This document shows, one piece after another, positions 6,881 through 13,853 of a stretch of DNA of 20,837 bases; position 1 is the first letter of the stretch; each line of letters starts with the position of its first letter. The stretch lies in the NCBI GenBank assembly GCA_002292945.1, contig DBCG01000084.1, forward strand, positions 1 to 20,837, in the 5' to 3' direction. Source of the DNA: Proteobacteria bacterium UBA964 (GTDB lineage: Bacteria > Pseudomonadota > Gammaproteobacteria > Steroidobacterales > Steroidobacteraceae). The translations under genes were made by a program, and so were the position numbers. The notes under the pieces were generated by a model that had not been told where the DNA came from, did not search any database, and saw only the letters and a program-made list of their open reading frames with translations.

Positions 6881-7984
6881 ATGGATACCAGGATGGGCGC
6901 GGCCGGCACGGTCGCCCGAAGAGACGATGCGCCGCCACGAGTGCTGTTCGTGCCGGTGAGCGGCCCCTCGGGCATGGGCGAGTTCGCCCGCGCACGGGGG
7001 CTTGCCGAGGCGGTGGCTGCGCGTTGGCCGCAGGTCGAGATGCATTTCCTGCTGCACCGCGACGCGCCCTATGCGGCCGCCTGCCGATTCCCCACCACCT
7101 TGATCCCGGCTTCGCCGACGTTGTGCGACGCCGAGGTCATCGACGCCATCCGCAGGTTCAGGCCGGGCGTCGTCGTGTTCGACAACGCGGGTCGCACTGC
7201 GGCGCTGAAGGCGGCGCGGGCCGCGGGTGCCAAGGTGATCTACGTGAGTTCGCGCGGGCGCCAGAGATTCAAAGCCTTCCGCCTGCGCTGGATGCGGTTG
7301 CTCGATGATCACTGGATCTCCTACCCGTCGTCGATCGCCGGTGCGCTGAGCGGGTTCGAGCGCTTGAAGCTGCGGGTCGCGGGACGGCCGCAACTGCGTT
7401 TCCTCGACGCGGTGGTCGCCCCGCTCGATGAGGCTGCGGCGACCGCATTGCTGCCGACGATGCCCGCCCCCGACCTTGTGATCGTGCCGGGCGGGGGCAG
7501 CGCGTTCCACGATTCGGCGATGACGCCGGCCCGGTTCGCGCGCTGGGGCGAGGCGCTCGCCGCGCACGGTCATCGGGTCGTCTTCGTCGCCGGCCCTTCG
7601 TTCACCGGCGAAGTCGCGGAGTCCGAGCGCTTGCGACTGGTGCGCGGCGTCGGTGGCGGCGCGCTGATGGCCTTGCTGCGCCGCAGCCGTCTGGTGCTCG
7701 TGAACGGCGGTGACACGCTGTTGCAGGCGCTCGCGCTCGGTCGTCCCTGCGTCGCGGTGCCGATCGCCGGCGACCAGGCCGCGCGCATCGCGCGATGCGT
7801 CGCGGCGGGTGGTGTCGAGGCGCCAACGCCGGAAGAGGTCGTCGCACGCTGCGCCGCACTGCTCGGCGACGGGCCTTCAGGCGCGTCGCTCGAGGCGCTC
7901 GCGGCTGCGGCGCGCGCAGCGGGTTTCACCGACGCGCTGCCCGGCATGGTGGCCCGCATCGGCGAGCACCTCGAACTCGTCTAG
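6881..7984 (+). CDS. GT-B fold glycosyltransferase-like protein (MurG/PseG-like)
   Basis: 367 residues. The N-terminal half opens with a strand and glycine loop (RVLFVPVSGPSGMGEFARA) and a helix of the GxGHxxR type seen in MurG, PseG and related proteins. The C-terminal half has the nucleotide-sugar-binding Rossmann domain: DLVIVPGGGSAF, HRVVFVAGPSF, then SRLVLVNGGDTLLQALALGRPCVAVPI, which matches the GT28-style donor-binding loop. It probably uses a UDP-sugar in the cytoplasm or at the inner membrane face; donor and acceptor are unknown. The start at ATG 6881 (or in-frame ATG 6893) lies 16 bp from the divergent methyltransferase, so its promoter must sit within that gene's 5' end. It converges with the GT4 gene over 12 bp. 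Confidence 0.72.
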   Translation: MDTRMGAAGTVARRDDAPPRVLFVPVSGPSGMGEFARARGLAEAVAARWPQVEMHFLLHRDAPYAAACRFPTTLIPASPTLCDAEVIDAIRRFRPGVVVFDNAGRTAALKAARAAGAKVIYVSSRGRQRFKAFRLRWMRLLDDHWISYPSSIAGALSGFERLKLRVAGRPQLRFLDAVVAPLDEAAATALLPTMPAPDLVIVPGGGSAFHDSAMTPARFARWGEALAAHGHRVVFVAGPSFTGEVAESERLRLVRGVGGGALMALLRRSRLVLVNGGDTLLQALALGRPCVAVPIAGDQAARIARCVAAGGVEAPTPEEVVARCAALLGDGPSGASLEALAAAARAAGFTDALPGMVARIGEHLELV

Positions 7985-7996
7985 CGCGCCCGGGTC

Positions 7997-9043
7997 TCAG
8001 CCCCGCGTGGTGTCCCCGCTGTCGTGGGCGTCGATCAATCCACGATAGGCCGCGAGCGTCTCGCGCACCACGGTGTCGAGATGCCAAGCTGACAGGTCGT
8101 GCTGCAGCCGTGACGGCCGCGATGCAGCGATCTCCCGCAGCGCCTCGGCCATCGCCGGCGCATCGTCGATGGCGACGAGCCGTCCCGGGAAAAGCGACAG
8201 GATCTCCGACGGCCCTTGCGTGCGCGTCGCGAGCACCGGGGTACCGGCATCGAGCGCCTCGAACAGCACCCGCCCGAGCGGCTCGCTGCGCGAGGGACTC
8301 ACGAAGAGATCGAAGGCCTGGTAGAGATCTTTGGCATCGCTGCGGAAGCCCAGGAACTTGATGCGTCCGTCGGGGCAGGCCTCGGTCGCGAGGCGCTCGA
8401 GCGCGGCGCGTTCGCGACCCTCGCCCGCGATCACGAGCTTGGCATCCGGCAGCGCCGCTTGCCCGAAGGCGCGGATCAGGGTGTCGAAGCCCTTCGACTT
8501 CGCGAGGCGTCCGACTCCGCCCACCAGGAATCCGCCGGGCGCGACGCCGGCCTCGGCGCGTAGCGCTGCGATGCGCTCCGGCGAGAGCTTGGGCTGCGGC
8601 ATCAGCGATTCATTGATGTCGAACACCCGGCCGCGGTAGCCGGCGAGGTCGCGCTTCTGCCACTGCGCGATGACGATCAGGCCGTCCATCTGCAGGAAAT
8701 GCGGGCCGTTGACCCACATGTGCAGCGTGGCGACGGTGGGGCAGGGCGGCTTGAGGCGCGCGACGAGTCGCGTGCTCTTGCGCAGGTGGGTATGGATGAC
8801 CTCGGGCCGGAACTCCCGCACGGCGCGCGCGAGTCCGGGGCCCGGGAACCATCGGCCGCACTCCACGACCTGCACGCGCGCATCGAGGTGGTCGCGGATC
8901 GAGGCGCCGCCCGCGCCACGGTGATCGCGCCGCAGCGCCAGCATCACCTCGTGGCCTTGCGCTACGCAGGCGTTGCACATCTCGGCGGTGGCGCGTTCGG
9001 TGCCGGCGAAGCCGCTCGAGAAGAGCGTGTGCAGGATACGCAT
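7997..9043 (-). CDS. Family 4 glycosyltransferase (GT4, GT-B fold)
   Basis: 348 residues. The acceptor-side N-terminus MRILHTLFSSGFAGTERAT has the Gly-rich loop (GGTE type) of GT4 enzymes. The donor-side domain shows VGGVGRLAKSKGFDTLIRAF, KLVIAGEGRER and the retaining-transferase E-x7-E motif with Glu254 and Glu262 (SRSEPLGRVLFEALDAGTPV). Homologues include lipopolysaccharide core and exopolysaccharide transferases such as WaaG-like proteins. The HTH near residue 84-86 (EVIHTHLRKS) fits the family region 'I.H.H'. The gene lies 9 bp downstream of the FAD oxidoreductase on the same strand, so the two are likely co-transcribed. Linkage to the neighbouring methyltransferase and MurG-like gene suggests a surface glycan, but the product is not identifiable. 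Confidence 0.87.
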   Translation of the reverse strand: MRILHTLFSSGFAGTERATAEMCNACVAQGHEVMLALRRDHRGAGGASIRDHLDARVQVVECGRWFPGPGLARAVREFRPEVIHTHLRKSTRLVARLKPPCPTVATLHMWVNGPHFLQMDGLIVIAQWQKRDLAGYRGRVFDINESLMPQPKLSPERIAALRAEAGVAPGGFLVGGVGRLAKSKGFDTLIRAFGQAALPDAKLVIAGEGRERAALERLATEACPDGRIKFLGFRSDAKDLYQAFDLFVSPSRSEPLGRVLFEALDAGTPVLATRTQGPSEILSLFPGRLVAIDDAPAMAEALREIAASRPSRLQHDLSAWHLDTVVRETLAAYRGLIDAHDSGDTTRG

Positions 9044-9052
9044 GGCGCGTGT

Positions 9053-10726
9053 TCAGCCCTTGCGCTTGTCGCGCAGGATCTCGCGTGCGGCGTTGCGTCC
9101 CGGCACGCCGGTCACGCCACCGCCCGGGTGCGCGCCCGAGCCACAAAGATAAAGCCCCTCGAGCGGCGTACGATAGTCGCCGTAGCCGAGCGCGGGCCGG
9201 GCCGCCCACAATTGGTCTAGGCCGAGCGCGCCGTGGAAGATGTCGCCGCCCGCGAGACCGAAACGCTGTTCGAGATCGAGCGGCGAGAGCGCCGAATGTC
9301 CGAGGAGGCTCGCGCGGAAGTTGGGGGCGTGTGCATCGACGGTGTCGATGATGAGCTGCGCTGCGGCCTCGCGCATCGCCGGGTCCGCCCAGCTGCGCCC
9401 CGGCGCCTCGGGACGCGCGAGATCGTAATCGAAATGCTGGCAGAAGAGGCTCGCCACATGCGCACCCGGCGGTGCGAGCGTGTCATCGAGCGTCGAGGAG
9501 ATCATCATCTCGACCACCGGCGCGCCCGATACGCCGTGCAGGCGCGCTTCGGCGAAGGCGCGGTCCATGTAGCCGAGCGAGGGCGCGATGATGATGCCGG
9601 AACTGAGGTGCGTATCGCCCGCGCGCGAGCGCCGCGCGCTGAAACGCGGCAGCTCCGAGAGCGCGACGTTCATGCGGAACGAGGCCGATCCGACCCGCCA
9701 GCGCTCGATATGCGCGCGGAAGTCCTCGGGTAGATCGTCGGGTTGGAGCAGGCCGAGGAAGAGGGGCTTCGGGCCCAGGTTGCCGATGATGTTCGGCGCA
9801 CCGAACACGCGTCCGTCGGCGAGCCGGATGCCGCTCGCGCGCACGCGACCGCCCGCGCTGCCGACGATGCGGCTCGCCGAGCGGCTCGTGATGATGCGCT
9901 CGACCGGCGCGTCGCACTCGATGTGGACGCCGAGCCGACGCGCTTCGGCGGCCATCGCCTGCGTGATCGCGCCCATGCCACCGATGGCGTGGCCCCAGAT
10001 GCCGCTCTTTCCGTTGACCTCACCGAAGGCGTGGTGCAGCAGCACATAGGCGCTGCCCGGCGTGTAGGGGCTCGCGTAGTTGCCGACGATGGCATCGAAG
10101 CCGTAGAGCGCCTTGAGCGCATCGCTCTCGAACCAGTGGTCGAGGATCTCGCCCGCACTGCGCGTGAAGAGCTCGTGCAGTTCGCGTTGCGCGGTGAGCG
10201 GTAACGCGCGCAAGCCGTGCCCGAAGCGCAGCGCTTCCCACAGGTCACGGCCGCGGCGCAGGTCGGTGGGCGGGGTGCGGTGCAGCAGGTCGCGCAGCAG
10301 CGCGACGGCGCGGCCCAGCATCTCGTTGAAGGCGGGCAGGCGTGCGGCGTCGCGGACGCTGAAGCGGCGCACCTCCTCGATCGTGTCCGCGGCGGTCGGG
10401 CCGGCGCTGAACGAACCGCCGTCCGGCAGCGGCAGGAAGTTCTGCATCGGCCGCTCGACCACGCGCAGCCCGTGGCCGGCGAGCCCGAGTTCGGCGATCA
10501 CCCCGGCATCGAGCAGGCTCACGGTGTAGCTGGCGGCCGAGTTGCGGAAGCCTGGGTGGAACTCCTCGGTGACGGCCGCGCCGCCGACCACACCCAGGCG
10601 CTCGAACATGGCCACGCGCAGCCCCGCTCGGGCGAGGTAACAGGCGCAGGTCAGGCCGTTGTGACCGCCGCCGATGATCAGGGCGTCGAAATCTGCAGCA
10701 GGGGGCTTGCGACTGGATGTATTCAC
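9053..10726 (-). CDS. FAD-dependent oxidoreductase, phytoene desaturase/PYROXD2-like
   Basis: About 557 residues from GTG 10726. The FAD-binding start DALIIGGGHNGLTCACYLARAG contains GxGxxG at residues 19-24, followed by VFERLGVVGGAAVTEE-like sequence (RVAMFERLGVVGGAAV). The C-terminus LYLCGSGAHPGGGVTGVPG is the hallmark of the phytoene-desaturase-like/PYROXD2 group. Substrates of most bacterial members are unknown; nothing here shows a carotenoid pathway. The open frame extends to GTG 10762, which touches the lexA ATG, but the fold starts later and GTG 10726 is the more plausible start. Neither has an obvious ribosome binding site. The start lies inside the first LexA box, so its promoter must be within or beyond the lexA control region. 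The end is 9 bp from the GT4 gene. Confidence 0.87.
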   Translation of the reverse strand: MNTSSRKPPAADFDALIIGGGHNGLTCACYLARAGLRVAMFERLGVVGGAAVTEEFHPGFRNSAASYTVSLLDAGVIAELGLAGHGLRVVERPMQNFLPLPDGGSFSAGPTAADTIEEVRRFSVRDAARLPAFNEMLGRAVALLRDLLHRTPPTDLRRGRDLWEALRFGHGLRALPLTAQRELHELFTRSAGEILDHWFESDALKALYGFDAIVGNYASPYTPGSAYVLLHHAFGEVNGKSGIWGHAIGGMGAITQAMAAEARRLGVHIECDAPVERIITSRSASRIVGSAGGRVRASGIRLADGRVFGAPNIIGNLGPKPLFLGLLQPDDLPEDFRAHIERWRVGSASFRMNVALSELPRFSARRSRAGDTHLSSGIIIAPSLGYMDRAFAEARLHGVSGAPVVEMMISSTLDDTLAPPGAHVASLFCQHFDYDLARPEAPGRSWADPAMREAAAQLIIDTVDAHAPNFRASLLGHSALSPLDLEQRFGLAGGDIFHGALGLDQLWAARPALGYGDYRTPLEGLYLCGSGAHPGGGVTGVPGRNAAREILRDKRKG

Positions 10727-10735
10727 AGGTACTGT
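10707..10735 (+). promoter_or_regulatory. Candidate sigma-70 promoter of lexA
   Basis: TTGCGA (10707-10712) and TACTGT (10730-10735) are separated by 17 bp and match the -35 and -10 consensus at several key positions. Both LexA boxes cover this promoter, which is the arrangement expected for autorepression. Transcription would begin about 20 bp before the lexA ATG; the ribosome binding site AGAGGT at 10752-10757 fits that. Confidence 0.55.
10713..10728 (+). promoter_or_regulatory. LexA (SOS) box 1
   Basis: CTGGATGTATTCACAG fits CTG-N10-CAG, with an AT-rich centre similar to the E. coli lexA operators. It lies between the -35 and -10 of the proposed lexA promoter and also covers the start codon of the divergent oxidoreductase. 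Confidence 0.82.
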
Positions 10736-10747
10736 ACGGATCAACAG
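10732..10747 (+). promoter_or_regulatory. LexA (SOS) box 2
   Basis: CTGTACGGATCAACAG is a second CTG-N10-CAG, 3 bp after box 1 and 15 bp before the lexA ATG. Centre-to-centre distance is 19 bp. E. coli lexA also carries two tandem boxes about two helical turns apart, so cooperative autoregulation is likely. Confidence 0.82.
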
Positions 10748-10762
10748 AGGTAGAGGTGCCAC

Positions 10763-11404
10763 ATGTCAGACCTGACCCCCCGCCAATCCGAAATCCTCCG
10801 TCTCATTCAGCGTGCTATCGCCGAGACCGGTATGCCCCCCACCCGCGCGGAGATCGCACAGGAGCTGGGTTTCCGCTCGGCCAATGCCGCCGAGGAACAC
10901 CTGCGCGCCCTCGCCCGCAAGGGCGTCATCGCGCTCGTGCCGGGCACCTCGCGCGGTATCCAGCTGAAGGACATCCTGCGCGAGCAGCTCGGGCTGCCGC
11001 TCATCGGCCGTGTGGCCGCTGGCAAGCCTATTCTCGCAGAAGAGAACATCGAAGCGCGATTCAACATCGATCCGGACATCTTCTCCCCCAAGCCGCACTA
11101 CCTCCTCAAGGTCACCGGCATGTCCATGAAGGACGCCGGCATCCTCGATGGCGATCTCGTGGCCGTACATCGCACACCCGAGGTGCGCAACCGCCAGATC
11201 ATCGTCGCACGCCTCGAAAACGAGGTCACCGTCAAACGCTACAAGCAAGAAGGCAGTACCGTTTGGTTGTTGCCCGAGAACGTGGATTTTGAACCCATCC
11301 GCGTCAACCTGCGCGAAGAGCCGCTCATCATCGAGGGAGTGGTGGTCGGCGTGCTGCGGCGTGGCGCGATCGGGGCGGGCAAGGCGGCCACCGGTCTGAT
11401 GTAA
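10763..11404 (+). CDS. lexA: LexA, SOS response repressor
   Basis: A 213-residue repressor-protease. The winged helix-turn-helix occupies about residues 1-65, and its recognition region [18 protein letters not shown] is almost the same as in E. coli LexA, which predicts binding to CTG-N10-CAG boxes like the two found upstream. The self-cleavage site is Ala86-Gly87 (RVAAGKP). The protease dyad is Ser121 (GMSMKDAGI) and Lys158 (VTVKRY). Length and spacing match the gammaproteobacterial LexA1 type. The ribosome binding site AGAGGT lies 5 nt before the ATG. The gene heads an operon with imuA, imuB and dnaE2, so cleavage after RecA activation would induce the whole mutagenesis cassette. In several Pseudomonas and Xanthomonas species this place is held by a second, divergent LexA2; here a canonical LexA takes it. 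Confidence 0.97.
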   Translation: MSDLTPRQSEILRLIQRAIAETGMPPTRAEIAQELGFRSANAAEEHLRALARKGVIALVPGTSRGIQLKDILREQLGLPLIGRVAAGKPILAEENIEARFNIDPDIFSPKPHYLLKVTGMSMKDAGILDGDLVAVHRTPEVRNRQIIVARLENEVTVKRYKQEGSTVWLLPENVDFEPIRVNLREEPLIIEGVVVGVLRRGAIGAGKAATGLM

Positions 11405-11414
11405 CGGCGCTGCA

Positions 11415-11434
11415 GCGGCTGTCGGGACAGCCGC
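11415..11434 (+). other. Perfect hairpin between lexA and the next ORF
   Basis: GCGGCTGT (11415-11422) and ACAGCCGC (11427-11434) form an 8-bp stem with a CGGG loop, 10 bp after the lexA stop. No T tract follows, so it is not a typical terminator. It may be an RNA-stability or partial read-through element, or may affect translation of the ORF whose AGAGGT-like ribosome binding site follows at 11435-11440. Confidence 0.55.
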
Positions 11435-11444
11435 AGAGGTCCCC

Positions 11445-11672
11445 ATGATCGATTTCGAACTGCGCCCGCCACCGGGCGCGACAGATACGCTCGTCCCGAA
11501 GAAACGTCGCGACGGGCTGCCTCAGCCGACATCGTCGCCGCGCAAGCTTCGGTCCGCGCCCGTGCGCAATGCGGCGCGCGCCAGCCTGCGTCGTTACACC
11601 TGTCCTTGCGGGTGTGGCAGCACGCGATGGTTCTCGCAGGCGCGCAGTGTGCGCGGGTCGAGCCCCGCCTGA
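11445..11672 (+). CDS. Small basic protein of unknown function in the lexA-imuA interval
   Basis: 75 residues from ATG 11445, preceded by AGAGGT (11435-11440) 4 nt upstream. I do not recognise a family. The protein is rich in Arg, Pro and Ser. Its most structured-looking part is RRYTCPCGCGSTRWF, with Cys53, Cys55 and Cys57. It lies between lexA and imuA (24 bp before the latter) and would be part of the SOS transcript. It could be a real accessory peptide, or a chance frame in a leader that keeps imuA expression low. Nothing else of similar length on either strand is convincing here. Confidence 0.4.
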   Translation: MIDFELRPPPGATDTLVPKKRRDGLPQPTSSPRKLRSAPVRNAARASLRRYTCPCGCGSTRWFSQARSVRGSSPA

Positions 11673-11696
11673 TGCGGCGGTGTCGCACCTTCAAGC

Positions 11697-12437
11697 ATGG
11701 CTGCAATGCGCACGGACTCCGCAGACGGTATCCCCCGGGGTACGCCGATCACCGGCCTCGACGGGCTGCTCATGCATCCGGCGATCTGGCGCGGTCGCAG
11801 CCTTGCTCCCATCGATACGCATGCCACGGGTTGTGCGCGCCTCGATGAGGCGCTGCCGGGACGAGGCTGGCCAGCCACCGGGCTCACCGAGATCCTCACC
11901 CGTCGACCTGGCCTCGGCGAGTTGCGGCTGCTGGTGCCGTGGCTGGTCGCGCTCGGTCGTACTCAGCCACCGCGCTGGGTGAGTTGGATCTCCCCCCCGT
12001 TCGAACCTTATGCACCTGCGCTCGTCGCCGAGGGGGTGCCCGCCGAGCGTCAGCTCGTCATCCGCACCGATCGGCCGTTGTGGGCACTCGAACAGACGCT
12101 CGATTCAGGGGCTTGCTGCCTCGCGCTGGCTTGGCCTGATGCGGGCGCGCCGCGAGGACGATCGCGGGTACGTCCGCGTGATCTGCGACGGCTGCAGCTC
12201 ATCACCCAGCGCCATCGTGCGCCGGCCTTCCTGTTCCGTCCCCTCGAAGCGGCCTGCGAGGCATCGCCCGCCGAACTGCGCATATCGTTCGAGCCGCAGC
12301 CCGCGGGTGCCAGACTGCAGTTGCTCAAAAGTCGCGGTGGTCGTCGTGAGCCATTCGAGCTGCGCTGGGACGAATGGCATCGCGGTGGATCGCGCGGCGC
12401 TGATGTGCGTCAGGAGCCCTCGCATGGCGCGCCGTGA
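11697..12437 (+). CDS. imuA: ImuA, translesion synthesis accessory protein (RecA/SulA-like)
   Basis: About 246 residues. ImuA is the RecA-fold-derived partner that works with ImuB and DnaE2 in damage-induced mutagenesis; it resembles the SulA/RecA superfamily but lacks a good Walker A. Matching regions are HPAIWRGRSLAP, LDEALPGRGWPATGLTEIL, GLGELRLLVPWLVAL, WVSWISPPFEPYAPALVAEG, ALEQTLDSGACCLALAW and DLRRLQLITQRHRAPAFLFRP. The start is ATG 11697 or ATG 11706; neither has a clear ribosome binding site, so coupling to the upstream ORF is possible. The C-terminal ~14 nt overlap the start of imuB. Position between lexA and imuB/dnaE2 matches the known SOS cassette of Proteobacteria. Confidence 0.88.
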   Translation: MAAMRTDSADGIPRGTPITGLDGLLMHPAIWRGRSLAPIDTHATGCARLDEALPGRGWPATGLTEILTRRPGLGELRLLVPWLVALGRTQPPRWVSWISPPFEPYAPALVAEGVPAERQLVIRTDRPLWALEQTLDSGACCLALAWPDAGAPRGRSRVRPRDLRRLQLITQRHRAPAFLFRPLEAACEASPAELRISFEPQPAGARLQLLKSRGGRREPFELRWDEWHRGGSRGADVRQEPSHGAP

Positions 12438-13827
12438 GCGGGTCGCCTCGACGCGGCGTGCGTTCACTGCGCTCGGCACTGCGCCCGGCACTGCGCTCGG
12501 CCCTGCGCAGCCGCCGCCGCTCGAGTCGTTGTTCGACACGGCCCCCGAATCTTGGCTCGCGTTGCAAGGTGTGGCGGTGGCCGACCTCGAGCGCCTCGCG
12601 CAGCTCGCCATCGGCTTCAGTCCACGCGTGAGCCTCGAGCCAGACGCCGTGTTGCTTGAGGTGCGTGGCAGCTTCCGCTTGTTCGGCGGTGCGCGAGCGC
12701 TTTGTACGCAAGTGTTGGCGCGTTGTCGCGAGGCGGGGCTCGCGCCGCGTTGGTCGCTCGCGCCGACCCCGCTTGCCGCGCTGGTGTTGTCGCGGGCGGG
12801 GAGGGGTGTCGCTGTGCTGGCGCGCGACCGGTTGGTCGGTGCGTTGGCGCCGCTGCCGATCGCGGTGCTCGGCTGGCCGCCTGCAGCCCTCGCGCGCCTC
12901 GAGTCGATCGGGGTGCGTACGCTCGGCGCTGCGCAGCGCCTGCCACGCGCTGGCTTTGCGCGCCGTTTCGGGCCGGCAGCGATGGCGGATCTCGACCGGC
13001 TCACCGGTCTCTGCCCTGAGCCACGCCGTGCCCATGTGCCGCGCGAGCGTTTCCGCACACGCCGCGATCCCTCCTTCGAAGCCGATACCGCAGCGGTCGT
13101 GCTGCGCGAGACCGAGCCCTTGCTCATCGAGCTCGAAGACTTCTTGCGCGCCCGACAATGTGGGATCGACCTGCTGATGCTGCGGCTCTCGCACCGGGCG
13201 CGAGACGCCGAGCAGGGTCGCGCCGCGATCCCGCTGCACACCCAACTGGACCTGCGGCTGGCGGCCTCCGAGCATCGTGCCGCCACGTTCGCTGCGCTGC
13301 TCGCCGAGCATCTTGCGCGCACCGTCCTGCCCGCGCCGGTGACCCGCCTCGAACTGCGCTCCGGACGCCTGCGGTCTGTGGTCGCGGGTTCCGCGGCGCT
13401 CTGGCGGCCCGGTGAACACGGTGGCGGTCTCGCCCGCGAGTCGCCTGCGCTCATCGAACGTCTGCGTGCGCGTCTCGGCCACGATGCCGTCTATGGCCTG
13501 TGCCTCGTGCCGCAGCATCGTCCCGAGTCGGCTTGGCGGATCGCCGAGCCCGCGTTGCCGTCGGCATCGCGCGTCGCAGAGACGCCCGCACGATCCGGCA
13601 GCGTGCGCCGACCGTTGTGGTTGTTGCGCGAACCTGCGCCGTTGCCGTGGCCGTTCACGACGCTGCAACGGCTCGAGGGACCCGAGCGGCTGGAGACAGG
13701 GTGGTGGGACGGCCTCGACATCGCGCGCGATTACTACATCGCCTGCGAGCCCTCCGGCGCCGAGGTTTGGGTATACCGCGAACGGCTGCCGCCGCACGCT
13801 TGGTGGCTGCACGGCGTGTTCGGCTAG
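12424..13827 (+). CDS. imuB: ImuB, Y-family polymerase-like protein with atypical N-terminus
   Basis: 467 residues. ImuB is a catalytically inactive Y-family homologue that bridges ImuA, DnaE2 and the beta clamp. Recognisable family regions begin at about residue 55: [36 protein letters not shown] (about 77-93), [12 protein letters not shown] (111-122), [17 protein letters not shown] (159-175), [18 protein letters not shown] (342-359), and the C-terminal [28 protein letters not shown] and WLHGVFG. The usual start of ImuB (a WLALHLPQL-type strand and the following A...GI..GM....A.AL segment) is missing; instead residues 1-50 are low complexity with repeats of TALG/APG. A strong AGGAG at 12412-12416 fixes ATG 12424. 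A possible clamp-binding motif is SAALW (323-327), which is weak. It overlaps imuA by 14 bp. Confidence 0.87.
   Translation: MARRERVASTRRAFTALGTAPGTALGPAQPPPLESLFDTAPESWLALQGVAVADLERLAQLAIGFSPRVSLEPDAVLLEVRGSFRLFGGARALCTQVLARCREAGLAPRWSLAPTPLAALVLSRAGRGVAVLARDRLVGALAPLPIAVLGWPPAALARLESIGVRTLGAAQRLPRAGFARRFGPAAMADLDRLTGLCPEPRRAHVPRERFRTRRDPSFEADTAAVVLRETEPLLIELEDFLRARQCGIDLLMLRLSHRARDAEQGRAAIPLHTQLDLRLAASEHRAATFAALLAEHLARTVLPAPVTRLELRSGRLRSVVAGSAALWRPGEHGGGLARESPALIERLRARLGHDAVYGLCLVPQHRPESAWRIAEPALPSASRVAETPARSGSVRRPLWLLREPAPLPWPFTTLQRLEGPERLETGWWDGLDIARDYYIACEPSGAEVWVYRERLPPHAWWLHGVFG
12466..12501 (+). repeat. Three tandem copies of a 12-bp unit in imuB
   Basis: ACTGCGCTCGGC, ACTGCGCCCGGC and ACTGCGCTCGGC follow each other directly, with a partial fourth copy (CCTGCGCAG). 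They encode the [14 protein letters not shown] stretch of the unusual ImuB N-terminus. The 12-bp unit keeps the reading frame whatever the copy number. Confidence 0.85.
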
Positions 13828-13853
13828 GACGATGCGCCTCTGACACTGCCTCG

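Noticed and set aside
12010..12423. In-frame upstream extension of imuB (from ATG 12010 or ATG 12403)
   Set aside because: The translated extension is Ser/Arg-rich out-of-frame imuA sequence without Y-family similarity, and AGGAG 7 nt before ATG 12424 marks the real start.
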